Shown: positions 1 through 6,744 of the stretch, piece by piece | Layout of the letters: the number at the start of each line of letters is the position of its first letter | Position numbering within the stretch: the stretch's first letter is position 1 | From: Deltaproteobacteria bacterium | GTDB taxonomy: Bacteria > Desulfobacterota > Binatia > Bin18 | Assembly (NCBI GenBank): GCA_016200595.1 | Contig: JACQEL010000091.1 | Span: 1-16,897 of the forward strand | Length of the DNA stretch: 16,897 nucleotides | Direction: 5' to 3' | Program-made: the position numbers and the translations under genes | Notes under the pieces: model-generated | What the model was told of the DNA's origin: nothing | Database searches by the model: none | What the model saw: only the letters and a program-made list of their open reading frames with translations

Positions 1-16
1 GGGGAAGAATAGGGTG

Positions 17-173
17 CTGCTAAACCAAGAGGCATGAGGTTAGTACACTCGGGGTAGCGTGCGCTGTGCGCACGTCTTCTCTGTACGCCGCTATTGTCGT
101 GCGCATAGCGCACGCTACGGCATGCAGGCTCGGATGCGTGAGTGTATGAATCTCTTGCCGTTCGGTTTAGCAG
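17..173. repeat. MITE-like nested inverted repeat (about 157 bp)
   Basis: Two inverted repeats are nested. The outer arms are 17-50 and 140-173, matching at about 27 of 34 positions when one is reverse complemented; the inner ends read CTGCTAAACC and GGTTTAGCAG. The inner arms are 54-74 and 98-118, 21 bases each with a single mismatch, around a 23-base loop. A half-copy of the outer arm occurs again at 4371-4397. No open reading frame of note lies inside. Nested arms, small size and recurrence fit a non-autonomous mobile or REP-type dispersed element. The family is not recognised, and no target-site duplication was identified. Confidence 0.6.
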
Positions 174-195
174 TCCGTGGCTAGAGTGGACTGCT
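169..195 (-). terminator. Stem-loop across the stop codon of the response regulator
   Basis: AGCAGTCC (169-176) pairs perfectly with GGACTGCT (188-195) around an 11-base loop containing the response regulator's stop codon. On the minus strand it sits exactly at the gene's 3' end. No T-tract follows, so intrinsic termination is unproven. It may instead be an mRNA 3'-end stabiliser, and it overlaps the outer arm of the neighbouring repeat. Confidence 0.3.
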
Positions 196-582
196 CCAGG
201 CCGGATCTAGCCGCTCCTCCAGTAAAGTGTTCACCAGCAAACCCAGTTCAGTGACAGAGAACGGCTTGCTCAGACAATGCCGCACTCCGCTCCGGTGCAA
301 TTCCTCTCGCAACTGTGGAGAACTGAGGGCGCTGAGCACGAGGACTGGCAGCGCTGCGGTTTGCCGGCGCGGATGATGACGGATCGCATCAAGCACTTGC
401 CAGCCGCTTTGCCGCGGCAGTAACAAATCGAGAGTTATCAGGTGAGGACAGAAGCTGTCTAGTAACTGTAGGGCTTCCTCGCCGTCGAAGGCAGCCACCA
501 CTCGATAGCCGGCGTGTTCCAGATTATAGCAAATGAGGTTAGAAATACTGAGTTCGTCTTCGACGACGAGAATACGTTTCAC
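181..582 (-). CDS. Receiver-only response regulator (PhoB/CheY-like)
   Basis: The 133-residue product is one REC domain and nothing else. The acidic pocket is E8-D9 in the ILVVEDE strand, the predicted phospho-acceptor is D52 in LITLDLLLP, the switch Ser is S84, and the conserved Lys is K106 in the LSKPF motif. The N-terminal half, with YNLEHAGYRV and DGEEALQLL, resembles PhoB/OmpR receivers, but no DNA-binding domain follows, so it should act through a protein partner as a single-domain regulator. Translation starts at GTG (582-580), supported by AGGAGG at 592-597 on the complementary strand, 9 bases upstream. No histidine kinase lies in the window. Partner and signal are unknown; the PhoB resemblance and nearby polyphosphate genes only hint at phosphate. 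Confidence 0.88.
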   Translation of the reverse strand: MKRILVVEDELSISNLICYNLEHAGYRVVAAFDGEEALQLLDSFCPHLITLDLLLPRQSGWQVLDAIRHHPRRQTAALPVLVLSALSSPQLREELHRSGVRHCLSKPFSVTELGLLVNTLLEERLDPAWSSPL

Positions 583-778
583 TCGATGGATCCTCCTGTT
601 ACAGGGGGATAGCAGCGCTGTTTTTCAGGAGTGTGGCGCAGCAGTGAAAATTGTGTGAATGATGAGATTATCCCTCTCACAAAAAAATTTGCTCGTTCCC
701 GCTTGACCTGCTAGTGTGTATCGTTCTCGGTCTTGCGTTGCCTATTTAGTGTTCTGCCGCTCTCTGCCAGGGGGTCTG

Positions 779-1498
779 ATGAAGGTATGGGCTCTGTTAG
801 CATTCTTCTGCGGTTCTGTGGTCTTGCAGACCGCTGACCCTGCTAGAGCATTCAGCCAAGCGGTTACCCTAGAAACCTTTGAAGCCGATGAGTTACTGAC
901 ATTTCCGCAAAGGTGGAGCGCACTCAGAGATGCCCAAACCGCCCAAACTATCTACCGGGTGGCTGAAGAAGATGGGAACCGTTTTCTCCGCGCTTTTTCA
1001 GAAAAACAAGGCATTCAGATCGGCTTGGAGCATAAGTTTCAACCCAAAGCTTTCTCGTTCTTGCGCTGGCGCTGGCGAGCGGTACAGTTGCCTCCGGGTG
1101 GAGATGAACGCACGGAAAAAACCAACGATTCTGCCGCCGGTGTGTACGTCCTCTATGGTAATCGCATCATGCCCCGGGCGGTCAAATACGTCTGGAGCAC
1201 AACCCTGCCGGTGGGGACGCGCGCGACTAATCCAAGTTACTGGCGAGCCAAGACCGTGGTTTTGCGCACAGGGCCTGCTGGCGTCGGCGTGTGGCAACAA
1301 GAAACGGTCAACCTTTATCAGGATTACAAAGACTTGTTCGACGCTGAGCCGGGGGAGGTTCTGGGAATTGCCCTCATTACCAGTTCTGACTCGACGAGCA
1401 GCGTGGCCGCCGCCGATTACGATGACTTCGTCTTGTTTTCTCAGAACCCCTCAACTGCTACGGATACCGTCAGCCTCACGGTCAATTCGTTGCCGTAG
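779..1498 (+). CDS. Secreted DUF3047 family protein
   Basis: The 239-residue product carries an N-terminal signal peptide (KVWALLAFFCGSVVL core, likely cleavage after ARA at residue 24) and then one domain. Its motifs WRWRA, NDSAAGVYVLYG, KYVWSTTLPVGT, the ETVN-x-DY segment and a C-terminal AADYDDFVLF strand are typical of the DUF3047 family, whose function is unknown. Exported, probably periplasmic or surface. I chose ATG 779 rather than the in-frame start at 716 because AGGGGG lies about 5 bases before it and the signal peptide then begins correctly. The upstream gap (583-778) separates it from the divergent response regulator; a weak TTGCTC-17-TAGTGT promoter-like pair ends near 717. Function is not inferable. 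Confidence 0.85.
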   Translation: MKVWALLAFFCGSVVLQTADPARAFSQAVTLETFEADELLTFPQRWSALRDAQTAQTIYRVAEEDGNRFLRAFSEKQGIQIGLEHKFQPKAFSFLRWRWRAVQLPPGGDERTEKTNDSAAGVYVLYGNRIMPRAVKYVWSTTLPVGTRATNPSYWRAKTVVLRTGPAGVGVWQQETVNLYQDYKDLFDAEPGEVLGIALITSSDSTSSVAAADYDDFVLFSQNPSTATDTVSLTVNSLP

Positions 1499-1519
1499 CT
1501 GAGGGCGCAAGCACGCCGA

Positions 1520-1621
1520 GTGCACCCTACCCTCATTGCAGCTCTCACTGTTTGCATCTGCTTTTCAGGTCAGGCTGCCGACCTCGTACACAAGCGTAAC
1601 CGACCACACGCCCGACGGTGA
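1520..1621 (+). CDS. Possible 33-residue secreted peptide or gene remnant
   Basis: A GTG-started frame encodes MHPTLIAALTVCICFSGQAA followed by about a dozen basic residues (LVHKRNRPHARR) and a TGA. The first 20 residues look like a signal peptide ending in a QAA-type cleavage site. The nearest purine-rich stretch, GAGGG, is about 14 bases upstream, which is too far to be convincing. It starts 21 bases after the DUF3047 stop, so it could be the 5' stub of a lost downstream secreted protein rather than a functional peptide. Very uncertain. Confidence 0.18.
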   Translation: MHPTLIAALTVCICFSGQAADLVHKRNRPHARR

Positions 1622-1903
1622 GCCGCCAGTCCGTCGCGCGGAAAATAAGCGAAAACGCCGGCTGCCAGAGCATGGATAGCGGTGAGACGGCAATTTCTTC
1701 CCCTCAAGCAACACAGCAATTCACTAAATGTTCATCTCCCTTGTCTGCGAAGAAGCGAAGAGAACCTGGTAGGGCACGCCTATGGGGAACAACCATCTGC
1801 GCTCCTACCAGGCTGGGGGTGAGGGGAATGAGGTAGGCCTTTACCTTGTACTGCAGAACATATGACAAGAGTATGAAACTGAGATGAAGAAATGATGAAG
1901 CAC
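1622..1903. other. Non-coding stretch with a degenerate repeat
   Basis: No convincing gene is present. Short open frames of up to 72 codons on both strands have no ribosome binding site and unnatural composition. The stretch contains an inverted repeat, CCTGGTAGG (1765-1773) and CCTACCAGG (1804-1812), with a 30-base loop. The following bases GGCTGGGGGTGAGGGGAATG resemble dispersed GTAGGG.../CTCACCCCCAGCC-type repeats found in many genomes, so this is probably an old repeat copy. Confidence 0.4.
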
Positions 1904-1929
1904 GGAAAGGCACCGCGCTTTCCTTTTTT
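1904..1929 (+). terminator. Probable intrinsic terminator
   Basis: GGAAAG (1904-1909) pairs with CTTTCC (1918-1923) around an 8-base loop, immediately followed by six T residues (1924-1929). This is the classical order for a Rho-independent terminator on the plus strand. It lies about 400 bases downstream of the DUF3047 gene and just before the lipoprotein promoter region, so it would isolate the two genes. The stem is short (6 bp), which lowers confidence. Confidence 0.45.
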
Positions 1930-1944
1930 ATGGTTCGCCCCCAT

Positions 1945-1972
1945 TTTGGCGCGGTTTCGTTGTCGGTATAGT
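1945..1972 (+). promoter_or_regulatory. Candidate sigma-70-type promoter for the lipoprotein gene
   Basis: TTTGGC (1945-1950) and TATAGT (1967-1972) are separated by 16 bases; the -10 box matches the consensus at five of six positions, while the -35 box is poor. It sits directly after the putative terminator and about 30 bases before the lipoprotein start. Prediction by eye only. Confidence 0.3.
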
Positions 1973-2001
1973 GCGGTGTCGCTGACGAAAGGAAAGGGAG
2001 T

Positions 2002-2529
2002 ATGACAATGGCCAGGCATCACCTCTGGGTTGCCTCTTGGCGCTCGGACGGCGGCGGAACGCGCGAGAAGATCTCTTGCCGTGCCCAGGAGGGTGCTGTT
2101 AGGCTTTGGTGCTCTTTACTCGTAGGCTTGACGATGTGGCTCGCGTTGAGTGCGGGCTGTAGCTCGCTGCCCGCGTCCGTGGCCGCGCTTGCCACGGGGG
2201 AGGCGCCTCCAGAGCCAGATCCAACCTACGCAGGTCACCAACACTTACCGGTGAGTCCCGACGAAGCGCTCGCGGTTCTGCGTGACGTCGCGCCGCAACA
2301 GGGATGGGCGGTAGTCAGTACCGGAGAAGAGTACGATACGCACGGGCAGCGGGGGCGGTTCTTTCGCCTCGCCCCTCCCAAGCGAAGCAGCGAGACACAA
2401 ATGGTGAGTGGGGTCTTCTACGCCGAGCCCACGGGCTGCTATGTACGTGTCAGTGAGGATAATGGTTTGCCTGAGATACTGGTCGAGCCACTCATTACGG
2501 AGATCAAAAGGCAAAAGGGCTATCGATAA
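2002..2529 (+). CDS. Putative lipoprotein of unknown function
   Basis: The 175-residue product contains a hydrophobic segment (LWCSLLVGLTMWLAL) ending in a lipobox LSAG-C53, so the mature protein would be lipidated at C53 and about 123 residues long. The mature part (HLPVSPDEALAVLRDVAP, then ...GRFFRLAPP and a C-terminal ITEIKRQKGYR) matches no family I recognise; it looks like a small mixed alpha/beta domain. Two ATGs compete: 2002, and 2008, for which GGGAG lies 7 bases upstream. Oddly, about 34 mostly hydrophilic residues precede the hydrophobic core, and no ATG, GTG or TTG codon in that leader gives a normal-length signal peptide. Single gene, flanked by a candidate promoter and a 3' stem-loop. 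Confidence 0.7.
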   Translation: MTMARHHLWVASWRSDGGGTREKISCRAQEGAVRLWCSLLVGLTMWLALSAGCSSLPASVAALATGEAPPEPDPTYAGHQHLPVSPDEALAVLRDVAPQQGWAVVSTGEEYDTHGQRGRFFRLAPPKRSSETQMVSGVFYAEPTGCYVRVSEDNGLPEILVEPLITEIKRQKGYR

Positions 2530-2562
2530 TCGCCACGAGAGCAGGTTGCTTTCGTAGCGATT
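2528..2562 (+). terminator. Stem-loop at the 3' end of the lipoprotein gene
   Basis: AATCGC-c-ACGA (2528-2538) pairs with TCGT-a-GCGATT (2552-2562) with one internal mismatch, starting inside the stop codon. No T-tract follows, so it may act as an RNA-stabilising hairpin or a weak terminator. Confidence 0.3.
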
Positions 2563-2666
2563 GCTGTGAACTAGTCCAGGAGGAGCAGAAGGGAGCGACC
2601 CCTGATGATCCTCCTTCGTAGCTCAAGCCCACCAAACCCTCTTCTTTCGTCATCTACGCGCGCCTC

Positions 2667-4050
2667 TCAGGGCGCACAGACAGCAAACGGTTTGATCTGC
2701 TGGGATACGAAGCCCGGCAGGTCAGCGCTGTCTACGGCGAACACGAAGAACTTGTTCGGGTTGTCAACGCCTCCTACAGTCGCAAGGAAATCGTTATCGT
2801 TCGTCACGTACAGCGTATGCTTAGTCACACCCGAGATGACGATGTCCTGTCCAAAGGCCACCCCTTCAAGTTTGGCCGGGAGGTCAGTACTCGCAATGCC
2901 ATGCGCATTGAGCGTAGCCACGATATCGAGGAACAGATTCTTGGCGACCGCTTTGCCGGTGAAGTTGGCTCAGTTATCCCGCTCACTTCTTGGGCACCCG
3001 TCAGATCGATATGATAGAGCTTCTTGAGGACAGCCCCCCGTCGCCAAAGCCTTTGCCGTCGTGCTCATCTACCAAGAATTCGTGCCCATTAATAGCGACA
3101 ATCTCGCTCGCCGTGCCGTACTTGGGTTTATCGCCAGTGCCAATATTGTCGAACTCATAGCCGTATTCGTGGGTGGCCTCAGTCTTGATATCGATCGTGA
3201 CGATTCTCGTGATGAGGCCATGCGTACCGCCGTCCTGGAGGAGCGGGCTCTGCATGATGCCGACTAGGGTTTTGCCATCGGGAGTGATCGCCAGGCCTTC
3301 CATGCCTTTGTTGGCCACGCGGCCGGTGGTGTTATTGGCAATTTCTGTGTTGCCCTGGGGGCTCAGGTTAGTGACAGCGAACTTACTGGGCAACTCGAAA
3401 ACCTTCATGCGCCGCCCGGTAACGCGGTCGAACTGGTAAACGTAAGGACCGTATTCATCAGAGATGAACACACTCTGGCCGTCCTTGGATACACGTATAC
3501 CTTCAGGATCGAAGCGAGCATCTTGGGAATAGGTTGAGGGCTGAGTGAGATCGAAGTTGTCCGATCGGCCGGTGAAATAGAAGGTGGTCTTGGTGTTCAA
3601 GGCGGGCGCCCCACTGCCGACGTTTAAACCGATGCCAGGGTTATAGACGAGCGGCTTTTTGTTCCACAGCAGCGTTGTGTTCATCAAGAAAGGGGTAAGC
3701 GTGAAAGGCAGCACGGAACCGGGGGCGCTGGGCGCGAGACTCAGGTTCAAGGTTTGAAAGCGGTTGATATAGGATGCGGTGTCATCGATAGCGCTATTAT
3801 AGGGTTTAGCATTCGGGCCACGGTCCGGGATAGCGACAAAGGTATTCCCGCCGGCATAGGCGATGCCAGAACCAAGACCACCGAGGGTGTTCCCCGCCAC
3901 GCCGTTTTCCAGCGCGCCAGTCGTTTCGGTTGCCAAATCCACGTAGGTGCCACTCACGCTGCCAATGGCAATCAGGTCGACGCTCGCGTGAGCAGCGGGC
4001 GCGGCAACTAGCGATGCCAACAGAAATGAGATGAGATTTTTTCTGGTCAT
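2667..4050 (-). pseudogene. Phytase-like esterase gene (PF13449 type), broken by two frameshifts
   Basis: The 5' part (4050-3001) encodes a signal peptide (MTRKNLISFLLASLVAAPAA, cleavage near AHA-22) and a domain of the 'esterase-like activity of phytase' family. It shows IPDRGPNA, DPEGI (181-185), SDEYGP (197-202) and NKGMEGLA (248-255). At the run of six C (3034-3039) the family frame is lost. It continues one frame over as AVLKKLYHIDLTGAQEVSG, then shifts again near 2968-2973 to ANFTGKAVAKNLFLDIVATL and runs to a TGA at 2667. Both events look like single-base losses, and rejoining them gives roughly 460 codons, a normal family length. The protein would have been periplasmic. The start is ATG with GGGAG 12 bases upstream. 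It is either a true pseudogene or an assembly error in homopolymer-rich sequence. Confidence 0.8.
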
Positions 4051-4178
4051 AACAGAGTGTTCTCCCGAGTTGCAGTACGGATCTGCGCCGCAAGTGCATC
4101 ACGTTGCCCGGTCAGGTTGGCGATGCTGTCCCGCCGTATACATACAGCGCCGGGGCGTACGCCTTCGTTTGGAGCATC
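4047..4178 (-). pseudogene. Possible phosphatase C-terminal remnant
   Basis: On the minus strand the same frame as the sthA remnant stays open after its TGA and reads ...RRDSIANLTGQRDALAAQI, then RTATRENTLL and stop. The TGA overlaps the ATG of the phytase-like gene by the 4-base ATGA arrangement. The NLTGQRDALAAQI helix resembles what I remember as the C-terminal end of some large secreted alkaline phosphatase-type proteins; I am not certain of this. It has no start codon of its own with a ribosome binding site. If real, it is the tail of a deleted gene once coupled to the phytase-like gene. Confidence 0.2.
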
Positions 4179-4370
4179 TCAGTCACCACTGACGTGACGG
4201 ATCAAGGCCAGCTTGTTAGCCGCGTTGTACGCAGCCACCTTGTAGCACTCGGCCAAGGTAGGATAATTGAAGACGGTTTTGCGGAACTAGTCTAGCCCGC
4301 TGCCTAAAACAAGTACGGCTTGGCCCAGATGAATAAGTTCGGTTGCATCATTGCCGATGCAATGGCACCC
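4179..4370 (-). pseudogene. sthA: C-terminal remnant of soluble pyridine nucleotide transhydrogenase
   Basis: The minus strand reads GCHCIGNDATELIHLGQAVL, then VLGSGLD, a TAG stop, FRKTVFNYPTLAECYKVAAY and NAANKLALIRHVSGD to a TGA at 4179. This is the conserved dimerisation-domain end of SthA-type flavoprotein NAD(P) transhydrogenases (family pattern: H.IG..ATELIH.GQAV ... TVFNYPTLAECYKVAA). The internal TAG replaces the Tyr expected in the D-Y-F segment, a one-base change. Everything upstream, including the FAD and NAD domains and the redox region, is missing. The truncation point coincides with the start of a terminal-repeat half-copy at 4371. It is therefore a dead gene fragment, not a functional enzyme. 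Confidence 0.75.
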
Positions 4371-4400
4371 TAAATCGAACGGCATGAGATTGGTACAGCC
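4371..4400. repeat. Half-copy of the terminal repeat from the 17-173 element
   Basis: The first 27 bases (4371-4397) match the reverse complement of the right outer arm of the 17-173 element at about 23 positions. The shared core is GAACGGCA-GAGATT, followed by TACA. Orientation places the element interior to the right and the sthA fragment to the left. The expected opposite arm was not found in the next 200 bases, so this copy is partial, or its interior was replaced by the adjacent palindrome. Confidence 0.55.
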
Positions 4401-4401
4401 T

Positions 4402-4470
4402 CTGAGCAAAATCTCCCCGCGCGGCGCGCGGCCCCCTTTATCAAAGGGGGGGTAGGGGGGATTTCTCACT
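4402..4470. repeat. PPFDKGG-type palindromic dispersed repeat
   Basis: CCCCCTTT (4432-4439) and AAAGGGGG (4443-4450) form a perfect 8-bp stem with a 3-base loop, followed by a TAGGGGGGATTTCTC end (4453-4467). A weaker counterpart, GCAAAATCTCCCC, lies on the left side. Read on the minus strand this translates as NPPYPPFDKGG, a peptide often seen in spurious hypothetical proteins because this palindromic repeat is scattered in many bacterial genomes. It is non-coding; the open frame across it is an artefact. Confidence 0.6.
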
Positions 4471-4579
4471 TCGAGATATGATATTCACGGCATGGGAGTG
4501 AGGCGCGTTAGCGTGCCGAGACAATGGCGACCTCAAGCCTCAGATCCTTACTCGTCTGGCTTTGCAAGGGAGCGAGCGC

Positions 4580-5464
4580 GTGCGTCATGACGATCCGGTA
4601 AAGCGGGAACAAACAGGGCTCATCCACCCCCACCCCTTCGGGGACCTGTACCATGTTTTGCTGACCGCCTCTTGGCCGCGCCTCGTACTGATCGTGGCAG
4701 CCTGCTATGTCGTGGGTAACAGCCTCTTTGCGCTCGGCTATCTACTGAACCCGGGCGGCATTGACCACACACGTGCAGGCTCTTTTCGGGATGCGTTCTT
4801 TTTCAGCATCCAGACCATGGCCACGATTGGCTATGGCCAGATGGTGCCCCACTCTCTCTTCGCGAATATCCTGGTCACGCTCGAAGCCTTGGTGGGGGTG
4901 CTCGGATTCGCCCTCATGACAGGGTTGGTTTTCGCCAAATTCTCCCGGCCCAGTGCGCGCGTGCTCTTTAGTCGGGTCGCCGTCATCACCCAGTGGGACG
5001 GTATCCCGTCGCTCCTGTTTCGCATGGCGAACGCCCGGGGCAACCAGATCGTGGAGGCGCAGATCCATCTCGTGCTCGCCCGAGAGGAAATCACCCCCGA
5101 AGGTGAGAGCTTCCGTCGGCTTCATGACCTCGCACTGATCCGGAGCCAACATGCACTGTTCACCCTGACCTGGACGGCGGTACACCCCATTACCGCCCAG
5201 AGTCCCTTAGCTGGCGTGACCCCCGCGTCCCTGGCTGCAGCAGACACGGAGATCATTGTCTCCCTGATCGGGTTCGATGAGACCTTCTCGCAGACTGTGC
5301 ACGCGCGCTATGCTTACACCGCCCGCGATATTGTGTGGGGAGCCCGGTTTGTCGATGTGTTATCCCGCCTTCCCAATGGACAGCGGCGCATCGACTACAC
5401 GCGGTTTCATGACGTTGTTCGGAGCGATTCGGCAATAGAAGAATGGACCGACACTCACGGATAG
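4580..5464 (+). CDS. KirBac-type inward-rectifier potassium channel
   Basis: The 294-residue product has the two-helix pore plan plus a large cytoplasmic beta domain. TM1 is about residues 35-56 (PRLVLIVAACYVVGNSLFAL). The pore helix is followed by the filter TIGYG at 82-86, TM2 is about 95-120, and the KFSRPSARVLFS linker after TM2 is typical of KirBac channels. The remaining ~170 residues match the immunoglobulin-like Kir cytoplasmic domain in length and pattern. It would conduct K+ across the inner membrane as a tetramer. I chose GTG 4580 because AAGGGA lies 8 bases before it; a TTG at 4562 is possible but poorer. The gene stands alone and converges on another channel-like gene. Confidence 0.88.
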   Translation: MRHDDPVKREQTGLIHPHPFGDLYHVLLTASWPRLVLIVAACYVVGNSLFALGYLLNPGGIDHTRAGSFRDAFFFSIQTMATIGYGQMVPHSLFANILVTLEALVGVLGFALMTGLVFAKFSRPSARVLFSRVAVITQWDGIPSLLFRMANARGNQIVEAQIHLVLAREEITPEGESFRRLHDLALIRSQHALFTLTWTAVHPITAQSPLAGVTPASLAAADTEIIVSLIGFDETFSQTVHARYAYTARDIVWGARFVDVLSRLPNGQRRIDYTRFHDVVRSDSAIEEWTDTHG

Positions 5465-5585
5465 TGCCATCCAGGATAGTGTTGCAGGTCTGAACTTTCT
5501 TTACAAGGCACCTTCGGCTACCGCGACGCTGAGTCAACAGAGCTTTTTTGCGACATGGGCTCGGCAGAGTCTTACCGGAATAGCA

Positions 5586-6698
5586 CTACTCTTCGCTTGA
5601 CCCGAAATCAGCGAAGGTCAGAAGATCTGTTTCGTCTTCTTTCTCATCAACCGCTGGGATCCACTCGGGCAACGGCATGAGCAGCCACGACGATAAGGCG
5701 AGCACATAGGGTTCGTAAAACCCGCGGAGTTCGTTGAGCTTCGCTTCCTCGTCTGTCCCTGTGGGCAGAACAAGACCCGAGGATTCCAGGGCAGCACGCA
5801 GCCGTGGTAGGTCCTCCGCTGGCAGCCGCTCGCTGGCTTCGCGCCCGGGCACGGACCCCAGAATGCCGGCCAGATCGGCCGCGACACGTGCGGCCATACG
5901 GAACGTGGCTCGCGCTTGGCGTGAGGGAACCCCTTTCCGGCTGACGAGCAACAGCGCACAGCTATCGAGCAACGTCGTCAGAGAAAGCAGCCACGACTGC
6001 TCGAGGTGCTGGGACCGATAGTATACGAGCAGTGGATGGGCAATGTGGCTCTGCGACAGCTCCGCCGCCCAGCGCTCGGCCTCTCGCAACACCGTGGCAA
6101 GGACCTCGGCACTCTCCGGCCGGCCAAACCGTCGCAGCAGGCGCACCGCGCTCTGCGGTGATCCCGCGCGCGATTCCAACAATTGGACACCCACCTCGCG
6201 TTGCGCGTACGCCTGATCGAGCACGGGGAGGTAGCCGATGATCATGGCCAAGAAGATGATCCCTGTTCCCACTTCCACCACGACCAGCGCCCGCCCTAGT
6301 GCGTTCAGCGGCACCACGTCTCCGAGCCCCAGGGTAAAGAAGGTCGTCCCACTCAGGTAGAAGAACACACCAAGCCCGCCTTGGCTCTCGGGAGCATTCA
6401 GTTGGGTCCTGAGCCCAAAGTGGAGCAAGGCGAAGGCGACCAGAATCATGACCGCCCACAGACCGAGCAGGAGGAAGATTGAGAACGGTCCGAAGGCGGT
6501 GAGAAAGCTCTGGCGCGTGCGTCGATTGCTAAACCAGGAGCCAACGCCCCGCCACAGCCGCCAGCCCCCGCGAGAGAAGACGCGTGCAGGTCTCAAGACC
6601 ACGCTGACCGTCCGGGGCAAAGCAATCGTGGAAAAGGCATCCCACAAGGCTAGGCTCAAGAGCATGATGCCAACAGCAACAGAGAGAGGTGCGATCAT
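5586..6698 (-). CDS. Two-TM-pore ion channel-like protein with TLGLG filter
   Basis: The 370-residue product has an N-terminal hydrophobic helix (about 4-26), a second helix (70-93), a pore helix (110-121) and a filter-like TLGLGD at 122-127, then a third helix (137-158). The roughly 200-residue cytoplasmic C-terminus is helical with no recognised domain. The core fits the Ion_trans_2 potassium-channel pore, but Tyr of the usual GYG is Leu, so selectivity is uncertain. The ATG start lacks a strong ribosome binding site; an in-frame TAG 18 bases upstream rules out a longer form. It begins 46 bases after the RND permease stop on the same strand, so co-transcription with the efflux genes is likely. 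Function inferred from the pore only. Confidence 0.75.
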   Translation of the reverse strand: MIAPLSVAVGIMLLSLALWDAFSTIALPRTVSVVLRPARVFSRGGWRLWRGVGSWFSNRRTRQSFLTAFGPFSIFLLLGLWAVMILVAFALLHFGLRTQLNAPESQGGLGVFFYLSGTTFFTLGLGDVVPLNALGRALVVVEVGTGIIFLAMIIGYLPVLDQAYAQREVGVQLLESRAGSPQSAVRLLRRFGRPESAEVLATVLREAERWAAELSQSHIAHPLLVYYRSQHLEQSWLLSLTTLLDSCALLLVSRKGVPSRQARATFRMAARVAADLAGILGSVPGREASERLPAEDLPRLRAALESSGLVLPTGTDEEAKLNELRGFYEPYVLALSSWLLMPLPEWIPAVDEKEDETDLLTFADFGSSEE

Positions 6699-6744
6699 GG
6701 TGCCGCTCGTGTTCTATCCCTTTTATTTCTCCTCGAGTGAGTAC

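Noticed and set aside
930..1502. 190-codon plus-strand frame inside the DUF3047 gene
   Set aside because: Overlaps a well-supported gene in another frame; its arginine- and proline-rich, low-complexity content is typical of a shadow.
3001..3040. Programmed ribosomal frameshift at the C6 run in the phytase-like gene
   Set aside because: A second, independent shift about 65 bases later lies at no slippery sequence, so gene decay or sequencing error is simpler.
4287..4469. 60-codon minus-strand frame starting MRNPPYPPFDKGG
   Set aside because: Its first part is the translated dispersed palindrome and its second part is the sthA fragment; it is a chance fusion, not a gene.
5465..5585. Bidirectional terminator between the two channel genes
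   Set aside because: Only three-base-pair stems could be found before the T6 run near 5543; too weak to call.
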